Assembly (NCBI GenBank): GCA_016719165.1
Contig: JADKAJ010000005.1
Location: 62,001 to 126,000 of the forward strand
DNA: 64,000 bases
Reading direction: 5' to 3'
Origin: Chitinophagaceae bacterium
GTDB lineage: Bacteria > Bacteroidota > Bacteroidia > Chitinophagales > Chitinophagaceae
A program made the translations under genes and the position numbers. Shown piece by piece: positions 54,943 through 62,697 of this stretch. A model generated the notes under the pieces. It did not search any database, had not been told where the DNA came from, and saw only the letters and a program-made list of their open reading frames with translations. The first letter of the stretch is position 1; each line of letters opens with the position of its first letter.

Positions 54943-55326
54943 TCACTGCTTATTTTCCTTTTTTAACGTTTCGTATGTTGTCTCCAGGTTATGTGCTGCC
55001 TGCCTGGGAAAAGTAATTGTATTGGCAAATACAAATAGGTCACCCGGTACTGGTTTTAATTCATTGGCCAGGGCCTCCCATTTTTCTGTCCACACACGGT
55101 AATGCTGGATCAGTGCATCAGCATCCTGTTGGAGGTTTTCGGGCAACAGCTGTTTATTGGAAGTCAACAGATCGAATGCTTTGCCATTGTATAATTTAAG
55201 TTGTTGGGCGAATTGGAATGTTTTCCCTCCTTCTATATACTGCCGGTATGCTATAGTGGAATCATTCAATGTTTCAAGAAGTTCTTTCAGGAAGATTGAT
55301 AATCCGGTAGTAGATTTCTTATTCAT
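54943..55326 (-). CDS. Conserved-looking helical protein, function unknown
   Basis: 127 residues, no signal peptide. Amphipathic helices with several aromatic residues (STIAYRQYIEGGKTFQFAQ, LIQHYRVWTEKWEALANEL, TFPRQAAHNLETTYETLKK). Looks like a small helical bundle; not recognised. The stop is 3 bases after the SET-domain gene stop on the opposite strand. It lies 66 bases downstream of the PolX gene in the same orientation. Confidence 0.6.
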   Translation of the reverse strand: MNKKSTTGLSIFLKELLETLNDSTIAYRQYIEGGKTFQFAQQLKLYNGKAFDLLTSNKQLLPENLQQDADALIQHYRVWTEKWEALANELKPVPGDLFVFANTITFPRQAAHNLETTYETLKKENKQ

Positions 55327-55392
55327 AAGGGAGATTTTTATATAGCATATTTTGAGTGTGCATACTTAATATGTGCACTAAAATTCTATACA

Positions 55393-57069
55393 TCATTTTT
55401 CTTTCTGATGCCGTAAAAACTCTTCAAATTCTCTCAAGGAAAAGCTACTCAGGTTCTTTTGCTTTGTTAACCCACCTTTCTGCGCAGCAAGTACTCCGTA
55501 CTTCACATCATCAAATCCATCCAGGGCATGGGCATCTGGGTCAATGGAAAGTAAGACGCCTTTCTCCAACGCATACTCAATCCATTTCCAGTCAATATCC
55601 AGTCTTCTCGGGTGAGCATTGAGTTCTATCACTACCTGGTTATTAACACAGGCGTCAATAATTTTTTTGTGATCAACTGGGTAACCGCTGCGACTCAACA
55701 GCAGCCGTCCGGTCATATGCCCCAGAATAGTAGTATATGGGTTCTCAATAGCTTTGATCAGCCGGGCATTGGCTTTTTCTTCCGGCATACCCAGGTTGCT
55801 ATGTACAGAGGCAATTACCAGGTCAAAGGTCTTTAATATATGATCCGGGTAGTCCAGGCTGCCATCGTTCAATATATCGCTTTCGATGCTTTTAAAGATC
55901 CTGAATGGCGCCAGCTTTGTATTCAGTTCATCAATATACCGCTGTTGTTCCCTGATCCTGTCCTCTTTCAGTCCATTAGCATAGAAGGCTGTTTGTGAGT
56001 GGTCGGAAATAACAAGATATTCATAACCCCGTTTGATAGACTCAGTGGCCATCTCTTCAATTGTATTGCTCCCATCGCTCCAGTTGCTATGGCTGTGAAT
56101 GATAGAACGGATATCAGCAACCTGTATCAGTTCCGGGAGTTTATCTTGTTTTGCTTTTTCAATGATGATGGCTGACTCCCGGAGGCAGGGAAGTATATAA
56201 GGAAGGGCAACGGCCCTGAAAACTGCTTCATCATTTCCATTTTCTTCACTGCTGTATTTCAACGATGGGTAAGCCTTTCTGAATGCTTCTAAAAATTCAG
56301 GACTGCCAGTACTCTTGAATAATTCTTCCGGCATGCTATTGCCACCGGTGTACAAACGAAGTTTCAGCCCATTCCTTAACTTAAATAAAAGACTGCTGGC
56401 AGTTTCTTCCACTAATTCAGGTGGTTGCGCAGTTTGAAATTTTGGTTTTATTGTTTCATTCTGTTCAAGAATAACAAACTCCAGTTCGTCGATCGTTAAT
56501 TCCTGTCTCCTGTATCTTCCTGTTACATGTACTTTTTCCGGGGAAAATATTTTTTTCAGGTAATTATCTATCTGCGGGAATACTTCATCCAGTTGAGCGT
56601 ATAAAAAATGTCCCTGGTGCTGAAAATAGAATTCAATAGACTCCTGGACATTTTTTTGAGTCTTTTCTCCAAACCCTTTAAAGAGGGTTAACCGGTTTTC
56701 ATTGCATGCATATAATAGTTCACCGATTGATTCAATGCCCATTTCTTTCCAGATAGTATTAATTTTTTTCGGGCCAAGACCTTTAATATTCAGCATCTCA
56801 ATAACACCTGTTGGAGTCTTGCTGATGATCTCATCCAGTATATCCAGCCTGCCGGTATCGAGCATTTCGATTACTTTTCGACCCACACTTTCACCAATGC
56901 CTTTAATATTGAAAAGTTTTTCTCTTGGTGTATCCTGCAGGGAAACAGGAAGCTTCTCTATGTTGAAAGCCGCTACTGCATAGGTTTTCGACTTAAACGG
57001 GTTTTCGCCATGAATGTCCATTAATTTGGCAAGCAGGGCAAAATTATCGGCGATAGCAGCATTATCCAT
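55393..57069 (-). CDS. polX: PolX-type protein: degenerate polymerase plus PHP nuclease domain
   Basis: 558 residues, the usual length of bacterial PolX. Domains: helix-hairpin-helix/8-kDa region (1-140; NIKGIGESVGRKVIEML, NIKGLGPKKINTIW), Pol beta-like nucleotidyltransferase (140-310) and a C-terminal PHP domain (330-558). The PHP metal-site motifs are complete: IHSHSNWSDG, VISDHSQ, SIESDILNDG, VIASVHSNLG, ELNAHPRRLD and SIDPDAHALDG. The polymerase catalytic block reads GRYRRQELTIDELEFVI (184-200): Glu195-x-Glu197 replaces the usual Asp-x-Asp. Nuclease or repair roles are likely; synthesis may be weak or lost. Confidence 0.88.
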   Translation of the reverse strand: MDNAAIADNFALLAKLMDIHGENPFKSKTYAVAAFNIEKLPVSLQDTPREKLFNIKGIGESVGRKVIEMLDTGRLDILDEIISKTPTGVIEMLNIKGLGPKKINTIWKEMGIESIGELLYACNENRLTLFKGFGEKTQKNVQESIEFYFQHQGHFLYAQLDEVFPQIDNYLKKIFSPEKVHVTGRYRRQELTIDELEFVILEQNETIKPKFQTAQPPELVEETASSLLFKLRNGLKLRLYTGGNSMPEELFKSTGSPEFLEAFRKAYPSLKYSSEENGNDEAVFRAVALPYILPCLRESAIIIEKAKQDKLPELIQVADIRSIIHSHSNWSDGSNTIEEMATESIKRGYEYLVISDHSQTAFYANGLKEDRIREQQRYIDELNTKLAPFRIFKSIESDILNDGSLDYPDHILKTFDLVIASVHSNLGMPEEKANARLIKAIENPYTTILGHMTGRLLLSRSGYPVDHKKIIDACVNNQVVIELNAHPRRLDIDWKWIEYALEKGVLLSIDPDAHALDGFDDVKYGVLAAQKGGLTKQKNLSSFSLREFEEFLRHQKEK

Positions 57070-57103
57070 AGCCGCAAATTAATATTTATTGAAAGCAGAA
57101 GGA

Positions 57104-57134
57104 TAAAAAAAGTCCCCCGAAATTCGGAGGACTT
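57104..57134 (-). terminator. Terminator after the Ala/Lys peptide gene
   Basis: On the minus strand AAGTCCTCCG...CGGGGGACTT with loop AATTT and a run of seven T; one mismatch in the stem. Ends just before the PolX start. Confidence 0.85.
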
Positions 57135-57161
57135 ACTATTTCTTTTAAGAAACAATCAAAC

Positions 57162-57260
57162 TTATTTCTTTTTCTTAGCAGCTTTTTTAGCAGCTTTTTT
57201 CTTTGGAGCAGCTTTCTTTTTTGGAGCAGCTTTTTTAGCAGCTTTTTTCTTTGTAGCCAT
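57162..57260 (-). CDS. Short Ala/Lys-rich histone H1-like peptide
   Basis: 32 residues (99 bases), missed by length filters. Translated from the ATG at 57260: it begins MATKKKAAKKAAPKKKAAP and ends AKKAAKKKK, then TAA; only Met, Ala, Thr, Lys and Pro occur. This resembles the lysine-rich C-terminal tail of Hc1/H1-type nucleoid proteins (for example KAAPKK repeats). It is flanked by a terminator on the left and the L27 gene 110 bases upstream on the same strand. It may bind DNA or RNA by charge. Codon choice alternates AAA and AAG, with GCT for Ala, as expected for a real coding stretch. Confidence 0.7.
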   Translation of the reverse strand: MATKKKAAKKAAPKKKAAPKKKAAKKAAKKKK

Positions 57261-57370
57261 TTTGTTTGAATTTAATGTTTAGTAATAAATGGGTTAACGA
57301 TAGTAAAAATAACAATTATTTTATACTACCCAAATTTTTTTTCCACAAAATTCAAAACAGGGAAAACGGC

Positions 57371-57631
57371 TCAGGCTTCAGCAAGTGCTACAGAAACAAT
57401 TGTTTTGTTGTTTCTTCCTTTGCGGAATTCAACTACACCATCACTTAATGCAAACAATGTAAAGTCTTTTCCAACACCAACATTCTTTCCAGGATGATAA
57501 ACTGTACCACGCTGGCGAACGATAATGCTACCGGAAATAGCAGGTTGCCCACCAAAGATTTTAACACCAAGGCGTTTGCTTTGTGAATCACGGCCGTTCT
57601 TTACGCTACCTTCACCTTTCTTATGTGCCAT
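57371..57631 (-). CDS. rpmA: 50S ribosomal protein L27
   Basis: 86 residues. Starts MAHKKGEGSVKNGRDSQSKR, continues GVKIFGGQPAISGSIIVRQRGT and ends in a basic region, all L27. The N-terminus has no extra prepeptide of the Firmicutes type that needs cleavage. L27 contacts the peptidyl-transferase centre through its N-terminal tail. Forms an operon with L21, which starts upstream with 44 bases between. Confidence 0.96.
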   Translation of the reverse strand: MAHKKGEGSVKNGRDSQSKRLGVKIFGGQPAISGSIIVRQRGTVYHPGKNVGVGKDFTLFALSDGVVEFRKGRNNKTIVSVALAEA

Positions 57632-57675
57632 ATCAGGATGTTTTTAAAATTAATGATTGAGTTAGGTTGATTGCC

Positions 57676-57975
57676 TTATGCAATGCTGGTTACTTTGATT
57701 TTTGTATACGCAGTACGATGACCTTTCTTTTTGTGAAAACCTTTTCTTCTTTTTTGTTTGTAGGCAATCACGGTATCACCTTTTACCTGGTCAACGATCT
57801 CAGCCTGTACTTTTGTTTGTATAGAAGAACCTGTTGAAAGTTTGCCATCAGCATCTGCCAGCAATACTTCAAGATCCAGTTTATCACCGGCATTTCCTTC
57901 TAAACGGGGAACGTACAAAGTCTGATCTTTTTCCACTTTGAATTGCTGTCCGGCTACTTTTACTACTGCTATCAT
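57676..57975 (-). CDS. rplU: 50S ribosomal protein L21
   Basis: 99 residues. The sequence MIAVVKVAGQQFKVEKDQTL, VLLADADGKL, VIAYKQKRRKGFHKKKGHRT and YTKIKVTSI identify L21. It binds 23S rRNA domain IV/V with L20. The operon order rplU-rpmA is the common one. A full promoter lies just upstream. Confidence 0.96.
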   Translation of the reverse strand: MIAVVKVAGQQFKVEKDQTLYVPRLEGNAGDKLDLEVLLADADGKLSTGSSIQTKVQAEIVDQVKGDTVIAYKQKRRKGFHKKKGHRTAYTKIKVTSIA

Positions 57976-57994
57976 ACTCTTAAAATTAGGACGG

Positions 57995-58025
57995 CAAAGG
58001 TAAGGGGAAAAATTGAAGTGGCAAA
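57995..58025 (-). promoter_or_regulatory. Full Bacteroidetes promoter of rplU-rpmA
   Basis: Minus strand: -33 TTTG (58022-58025), 19-base spacer, -7 TACCTTTG (57995-58002). Transcript start near 57988, a leader of about 13 bases. Confidence 0.8.
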
Positions 58026-58080
58026 CGGGGAATCAAAGATTTATGAACATTAAATGACCCGGTTTTGCCCGGCCATCCGT

Positions 58081-58088
58081 TATATTTG
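58081..58088 (+). promoter_or_regulatory. Bacteroidetes -7 promoter box for the GH3-like gene
   Basis: TATATTTG, exact match, 33 bases before the ATG at 58122. Confidence 0.6.
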
Positions 58089-58121
58089 TAGCCCCCAAGG
58101 GGTTTCCTTTTTACTTTGAGT

Positions 58122-59633
58122 ATGAAAATCAAGTCTTTCTTAGCTAAACCGTTCGCTTCTTATATATATAAAGGTATCCGCAAAGGTATGGCTACTGCCG
58201 TGGCCGACCAGGAGAATATTTTAAAATTTCTCCTGAAAGTGGGCCGTAACACTGATTTTGGGAAAGAAGCAGGATTTGATAAGGTAACTGATTACGAAGG
58301 GTTTAAGCAGGCTGTACCCATCCGGGACTACGAGCAACTAAAGCCCTGGATCGAAAAAATAAAGGAAGGAAGGCATAATGTACTTTGGAAAGGGAAACCA
58401 ATCTATTTTGCCAAAACCTCAGGTACAACCAGTGGTACCAAATATATTCCCATTACCAAGGATTCTATCCCTAATCATATTAATACTGCCCGGAATGCCC
58501 TGCTTTGTTATATGGCCGAAACGGGCAAGACCAAATTTGCTGATGGAAAACTGATCTTCCTTTCAGGCTCACCGGAACTGGAAAGGGTAGGCGGAATCCC
58601 TACCGGGAGGCTTAGTGGGATAGTGAATCACCATGTGCCAAAATACCTTCGTACAAACCAGATGCCATCGTATGAAACAAATTGTATCGAAGATTGGGAA
58701 ACGAAACTGAATAAGATAGTAGACGAAACTATTAATCAGAATATGACACTCATCAGCGGCATACCACCCTGGATGCAGATGTATTTTGATGAACTAGTAA
58801 AAAGGAGCGGTAAGAAAGTAGGAGAGTTGTTCCCCAATTTCAATGTGATGGTACAGGGCGGTGTGAACTTCGAACCTTATAAAGCAAAATTGTTTGAGAG
58901 TATAGGTAAGAAAATTGATACGATTGAACTGTTCCCGGCGAGTGAAGGTTTTTTTGCGTTCCAGGATTCGCAGGAAGCGGAAGGATTATTATTAAATACC
59001 AATAGCGGCATCTTTTTTGAGTTTGTGCCTGCGGGTGAAATTTTTAATGAAAGTCCCACGAGATTATCATTAAAGGATGTAAAAGTGGGAGAAAACTATG
59101 CACTGATAATAAATAGCAATGCAGGGCTCTGGGGTTATAATCTTGGTGACACGGTGAAGTTTGTCTCGACAGACCCTTACCGGCTAGTGGTAACAGGAAG
59201 AACCAAGCATTTCATTTCAGCATTTGGAGAACATGTGATTGGTGAAGAAGTGGAATATAGCATGTTAAAAGTGGCAGAGGAGTCAAATGTACAGGTAACT
59301 GAATTTACAGTTGCGCCGTTTGTGAGCAGTGATGAAGGTAAGTCATACCATGAATGGTTTGTTGAGTTTGAAAAGCAACCGGCCAATATGGTAGAGTTTG
59401 CCGCCAAACTAGACCAGGTGCTTCGTCAGAAGAATGTGTATTATGATGATTTGATCAGTGGTAATATACTCAGGCCGCTGAAGATCACTCCTGTTCGTAA
59501 AAACGGATTTATTGATTACATGAAATCTATTGGTAAATTAGGAGGGCAGAATAAAGTACCGCGACTGAGTAATGACCGAAAAATTGCGGATGAATTAATT
59601 AAATGGACGAAAAGTCCTGAAACAGTTAAATGA
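58122..59633 (+). CDS. GH3-type acyl-adenylating/amido-synthetase homologue
   Basis: 503 residues from the ATG at 58122. It matches the GH3 auxin-responsive family: KTSGTTSGTKYIPIT (residues 98-112) is the nucleotide-binding motif of the adenylate-forming fold, and LFPASEGFFAFQ, WGYNLGDTVKFVS and VTGRTKHFISAFGEHVIGEE are later family motifs. Plant GH3 enzymes join hormones to amino acids through an acyl-adenylate; bacterial members have largely unknown substrates. The stop overlaps the dxr start (ATGA), so they are translationally coupled. Confidence 0.9.
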   Translation: MKIKSFLAKPFASYIYKGIRKGMATAVADQENILKFLLKVGRNTDFGKEAGFDKVTDYEGFKQAVPIRDYEQLKPWIEKIKEGRHNVLWKGKPIYFAKTSGTTSGTKYIPITKDSIPNHINTARNALLCYMAETGKTKFADGKLIFLSGSPELERVGGIPTGRLSGIVNHHVPKYLRTNQMPSYETNCIEDWETKLNKIVDETINQNMTLISGIPPWMQMYFDELVKRSGKKVGELFPNFNVMVQGGVNFEPYKAKLFESIGKKIDTIELFPASEGFFAFQDSQEAEGLLLNTNSGIFFEFVPAGEIFNESPTRLSLKDVKVGENYALIINSNAGLWGYNLGDTVKFVSTDPYRLVVTGRTKHFISAFGEHVIGEEVEYSMLKVAEESNVQVTEFTVAPFVSSDEGKSYHEWFVEFEKQPANMVEFAAKLDQVLRQKNVYYDDLISGNILRPLKITPVRKNGFIDYMKSIGKLGGQNKVPRLSNDRKIADELIKWTKSPETVK

Positions 59634-60799
59634 GTGCAGAACAACCTATAAAAAGAATTGCCATTTTCGGTTCCACCGGTTCCATCGGTACGCAGGCATT
59701 GGATGTGATCGCCGCCAATAAGGATAAGTTTTCTGCTGAAGTGCTGACGGCACAAAGTAATGACGATTTGCTAATAAGGCAGGCATTGCAATTCAATCCC
59801 AACGTAGTAGTTATCGGTGATGAAAAAAAATATACCAAAGTAAAAGAAGCCCTGTCCTCAACAGGTATAAAAGTATTTACCGGGGAAAAAGCATTAGAGG
59901 AAGTTGCAGCTATGGATTGTTATGACCTGATGCTGGCAGCCATAGTTGGTTATGCAGGATTGAAGCCAACATTAAATGCTATCAATAATGGTAAAGCCAT
60001 TGCATTGGCTAATAAGGAAACATTGGTAGTGGCCGGTGATATCATCATGCGCAAAGCTGTTGAAAACCGTGTGCCGGTAATTCCTGTGGATTCAGAACAC
60101 TCAGCTATTTTTCAATGCCTGGTGGGAGAAACGAGAAACAGGATTGAGAAAGTAATTTTAACTGCCTCCGGCGGACCTTTTATTGGCCGTAAACCGAATT
60201 ACCTTGTCAATGTAAAAAGAGAACATGCCCTGCAACATCCTAACTGGAGTATGGGTGCCAAAATAACGATCGATTCTGCCACACTGATGAATAAAGGACT
60301 GGAGATGATTGAAGCAAAATGGTTATTCAACCTGAAGCCGGAACAAATACAGGTGGTTATTCATCCGCAAAGCATCATTCACAGCATGGTGCAGTTTGAA
60401 GATGGTAGCATAAAAGCACAGATGGGATTACCGGATATGAAACTGCCTATACAGTATGCGATGGCATTTCCTAAACGATTGCCCAATAATTTCCCCCGCT
60501 ATGATTTTAAGAAGGTCAGTACCCTCACTTTTGAAGAGCCGGATGTTAAAACATTCAGAAATTTAGGATTAGCCCAGGAGGCTTTGGACAGGGGCGGTAA
60601 CCTGCCATGTATTATGAATGCGGCAAATGAAATTGCTGTTTTTGCCTTTCTGCGCAACCGAATTAACTTTCTTGATATGACGGATGTTATAGAAAAAACC
60701 ATGCAACAGATACCATTTATTGAGCATCCCACACTAGAGGAATATTTTGAAAGCGATGGCGAGGCCCGTAACTTTGCAGCGGATATAATAAAACTGTAA
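59630..60799 (+). CDS. dxr: 1-deoxy-D-xylulose-5-phosphate reductoisomerase
   Basis: 389 residues. First committed enzyme of the methylerythritol phosphate pathway, making 2-C-methyl-D-erythritol 4-phosphate. NADPH-binding GSTGSIGTQALDVI (about 14-27), metal and substrate motifs VIPVDSEHSAIFQCL, LTASGGPF, NWSMGAKITIDSATLMNKGLEMIEA and HPQSIIHSMVQFEDGS. The start overlaps the GH3-like stop by four bases; rseP follows 71 bases later, a common bacterial order dxr-rseP. Confidence 0.96.
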   Translation: MSAEQPIKRIAIFGSTGSIGTQALDVIAANKDKFSAEVLTAQSNDDLLIRQALQFNPNVVVIGDEKKYTKVKEALSSTGIKVFTGEKALEEVAAMDCYDLMLAAIVGYAGLKPTLNAINNGKAIALANKETLVVAGDIIMRKAVENRVPVIPVDSEHSAIFQCLVGETRNRIEKVILTASGGPFIGRKPNYLVNVKREHALQHPNWSMGAKITIDSATLMNKGLEMIEAKWLFNLKPEQIQVVIHPQSIIHSMVQFEDGSIKAQMGLPDMKLPIQYAMAFPKRLPNNFPRYDFKKVSTLTFEEPDVKTFRNLGLAQEALDRGGNLPCIMNAANEIAVFAFLRNRINFLDMTDVIEKTMQQIPFIEHPTLEEYFESDGEARNFAADIIKL

Positions 60800-60832
60800 T
60801 ACTGTAATTCTAAATCTGCTTTGTGGATTTGG

Positions 60833-60855
60833 TCCCGATAATTATCGGGATTTTA
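60833..60855 (+). terminator. Palindromic hairpin between dxr and rseP
   Basis: Perfect 18-base palindrome TCCCGATAATTATCGGGA at 60833-60850, then TTTTATTTT. Looks like a terminator or attenuator. Its CCGATA...TATCGG core is the same as in the composite repeat at 32 kb. Confidence 0.65.
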
Positions 60856-60870
60856 TTTTGAAATATTATT

Positions 60871-62247
60871 ATGAATATAATAGCGATTAACTGGGCAAAT
60901 GTGGGTTTACAGGCAGGACAATTACTGCTTGCCTTATCTATATTGGTGATACTACATGAGTTTGGACATTATATTACAGCCAAATGGTTCAAATGCCGGG
61001 TAGAGAAATTTTTCCTTTTCTTCGACCCCTGGTTTGCATTGTTTAAAAAGAAAGTAGGTGATACTGTATATGGAATCGGGTGGCTTCCGTTGGGAGGATA
61101 TGTAAAAATATCCGGAATGATAGATGAAAGTATGGATAAGGAAGCAATGAAGCAGCCTCCGCAGGAATGGGAATTCAGAAGTAAGCCGGCCTGGCAACGT
61201 TTAATTGTAATGCTGGGAGGGGTGATCATGAACATCCTGGTGGCGTTTGTTATTTATGCTTTTATCCTGATGATCTGGGGAGATAAAAAGATTCCCACTG
61301 CATCGATGAAGTATGGGGTACATGTGGTAGACAGTACCATGTACAAAATGGGTATTCGTAATGGGGATAAGATATTGGAAATTGATGGTAAGGAAGTAGC
61401 AGATTATGAAAAACTGAGGCGAAGCTTACTTTTAGGAAGTTCAGTTACGGTTGACAGAAACGGCCAGAAAGTTAGCCTTACTTTAGATGAGGACCTGATC
61501 GGGCAATTAGTAGAGAACAGGAATAAAGAAGTTAGTGGTTTTGTGGAAGTAAGAAAACCAGCCATTGTATTTTTTGTACCTGATACTGCCAAAGCATATA
61601 AAGCCGGCTTACGAAACAATGATAAACTGGTGGCCATTGATTCTGTCCGGTTCGAGTTTTACGATGAATTACAAAATCAGTTAAACCAGAAGAAAAATAA
61701 AACGATTGAACTTACAGTAGTAAGGGATGGGCAAGAAGTTAATTTCCCGGTGGCAGTAAGTGATGAAGGAAAGATTGGATTTGCTCCATACGGGTATAAC
61801 TACCAGCAGATGGACAGCCTTGGATGGGTGAAACTGAATGTGACGAAGTATAGTTTCTTTGCTGCTTTTCCGGCCGGTGTTAAAAAGGCGGGCAATGAAC
61901 TGATGTTTTATATTGATCAGTTCAAGAAAATATTAAACCCTAAAACCGGTGCCTATAAAGGAGTTGGCGGATTTAAGGCAATGGGCTCTATTTTCCCAAA
62001 ATACGGTTGGGACTGGGAACAATTTTGGAGGATTACAGCGTTCTTATCAATTGTACTTGCTTTTATGAATTTATTGCCTATTCCTGCCTTAGATGGGGGG
62101 CATGTAATGTTTACATTATATGAAATGATAACCCGCAGAAAACCCAATGAAAAATTCCTGGAGTATGCACAAGTGGTGGGAATGGTATTATTATTGGGAT
62201 TGATGTTGTATGCGAATGGGAATGACTGGTTTGGATGGGGGAAATAA
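60871..62247 (+). CDS. rseP: RseP-type site-2 intramembrane metalloprotease
   Basis: 458 residues. First transmembrane helix carries the zinc site HEFGH (29-33), the second site is LDGGH with Asp408, and one or two PDZ domains lie between (PDZ core GIRNGDKILEIDGKEVADYE and DNDKLVAIDSVRF-like). Four membrane segments in all. In E. coli the protease cleaves RseA to release sigma E and removes signal peptides; the Bacteroidetes substrate is not known. Preceded by dxr. Confidence 0.95.
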   Translation: MNIIAINWANVGLQAGQLLLALSILVILHEFGHYITAKWFKCRVEKFFLFFDPWFALFKKKVGDTVYGIGWLPLGGYVKISGMIDESMDKEAMKQPPQEWEFRSKPAWQRLIVMLGGVIMNILVAFVIYAFILMIWGDKKIPTASMKYGVHVVDSTMYKMGIRNGDKILEIDGKEVADYEKLRRSLLLGSSVTVDRNGQKVSLTLDEDLIGQLVENRNKEVSGFVEVRKPAIVFFVPDTAKAYKAGLRNNDKLVAIDSVRFEFYDELQNQLNQKKNKTIELTVVRDGQEVNFPVAVSDEGKIGFAPYGYNYQQMDSLGWVKLNVTKYSFFAAFPAGVKKAGNELMFYIDQFKKILNPKTGAYKGVGGFKAMGSIFPKYGWDWEQFWRITAFLSIVLAFMNLLPIPALDGGHVMFTLYEMITRRKPNEKFLEYAQVVGMVLLLGLMLYANGNDWFGWGK

Positions 62248-62285
62248 TTGGATATTGAATTTTTTGTTTTGGAATTTACCATTAT

Positions 62286-62653
62286 GGGGGCGTTTGGTTT
62301 TGACAGCGTAGATCTTTGAGAGTGTAAGCATGTACTGCGTTGCGTAATTAGCAGTTTAATCTGAATACGAAAACTATAAATGGCAATACTCAGTATGCCA
62401 TGGCTGCCTAATCAGTGATTAAGTAGTCATTAGGGCCGCCGGGCCGGTTGACTTGTTACCATGCCCCGCCGCCGACTTAAAAACAAAACAGGTTGCTGCA
62501 ATCAAAGGCTGTGCTGATTGCTTAAGACCATACAGCTAAGGAATTAATCGGTTGTTTGTTCCCAGTTGATTCCCGACATAACAAAACAAAATAAACATGT
62601 AGAAAGCTTTTGAAGAATATGTTTGGACACCGGTTCGATTCCGGTCGCCTCCA
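62286..62653 (+). ncRNA. ssrA: tmRNA
   Basis: 368 bases. The 5' GGGGGCG-TTTGGTTTTGACAGC and 3' GGTTCGATTCCGGTCGCCTCCA form the tRNA-like domain (stem GGGGGCG/CGCCTCC, one G-U). A tag-reading frame at 62382-62411 reads GNTQYAMAA and TAA, so the added tag would be A-GNTQYAMAA. Several pseudoknot-like GC stems lie between (GGGCCGCCGGGCCGG region). It rescues stalled ribosomes with SmpB and marks the products for ClpXP or related proteases. The last tag residues Ala-Ala are standard; Met takes the place of the usual Leu. Confidence 0.95.
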
Positions 62654-62659
62654 CTAAAC

Positions 62660-62697
62660 AATAAGACCTGCAATGTAATATTGCGGGCCTTATTGTT
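62660..62697. terminator. tmRNA terminator overlapping the end of the GH43 gene
   Basis: Arms AATAAG-ACCTGCAAT (62660-62674) and ATTGCGGG-CCTTATT (62680-62694), loop GTAAT, one mismatch. The stop codon of the convergent GH43 gene (62690-62692 on the minus strand) lies inside the right arm, so one hairpin ends both genes. Confidence 0.8.
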
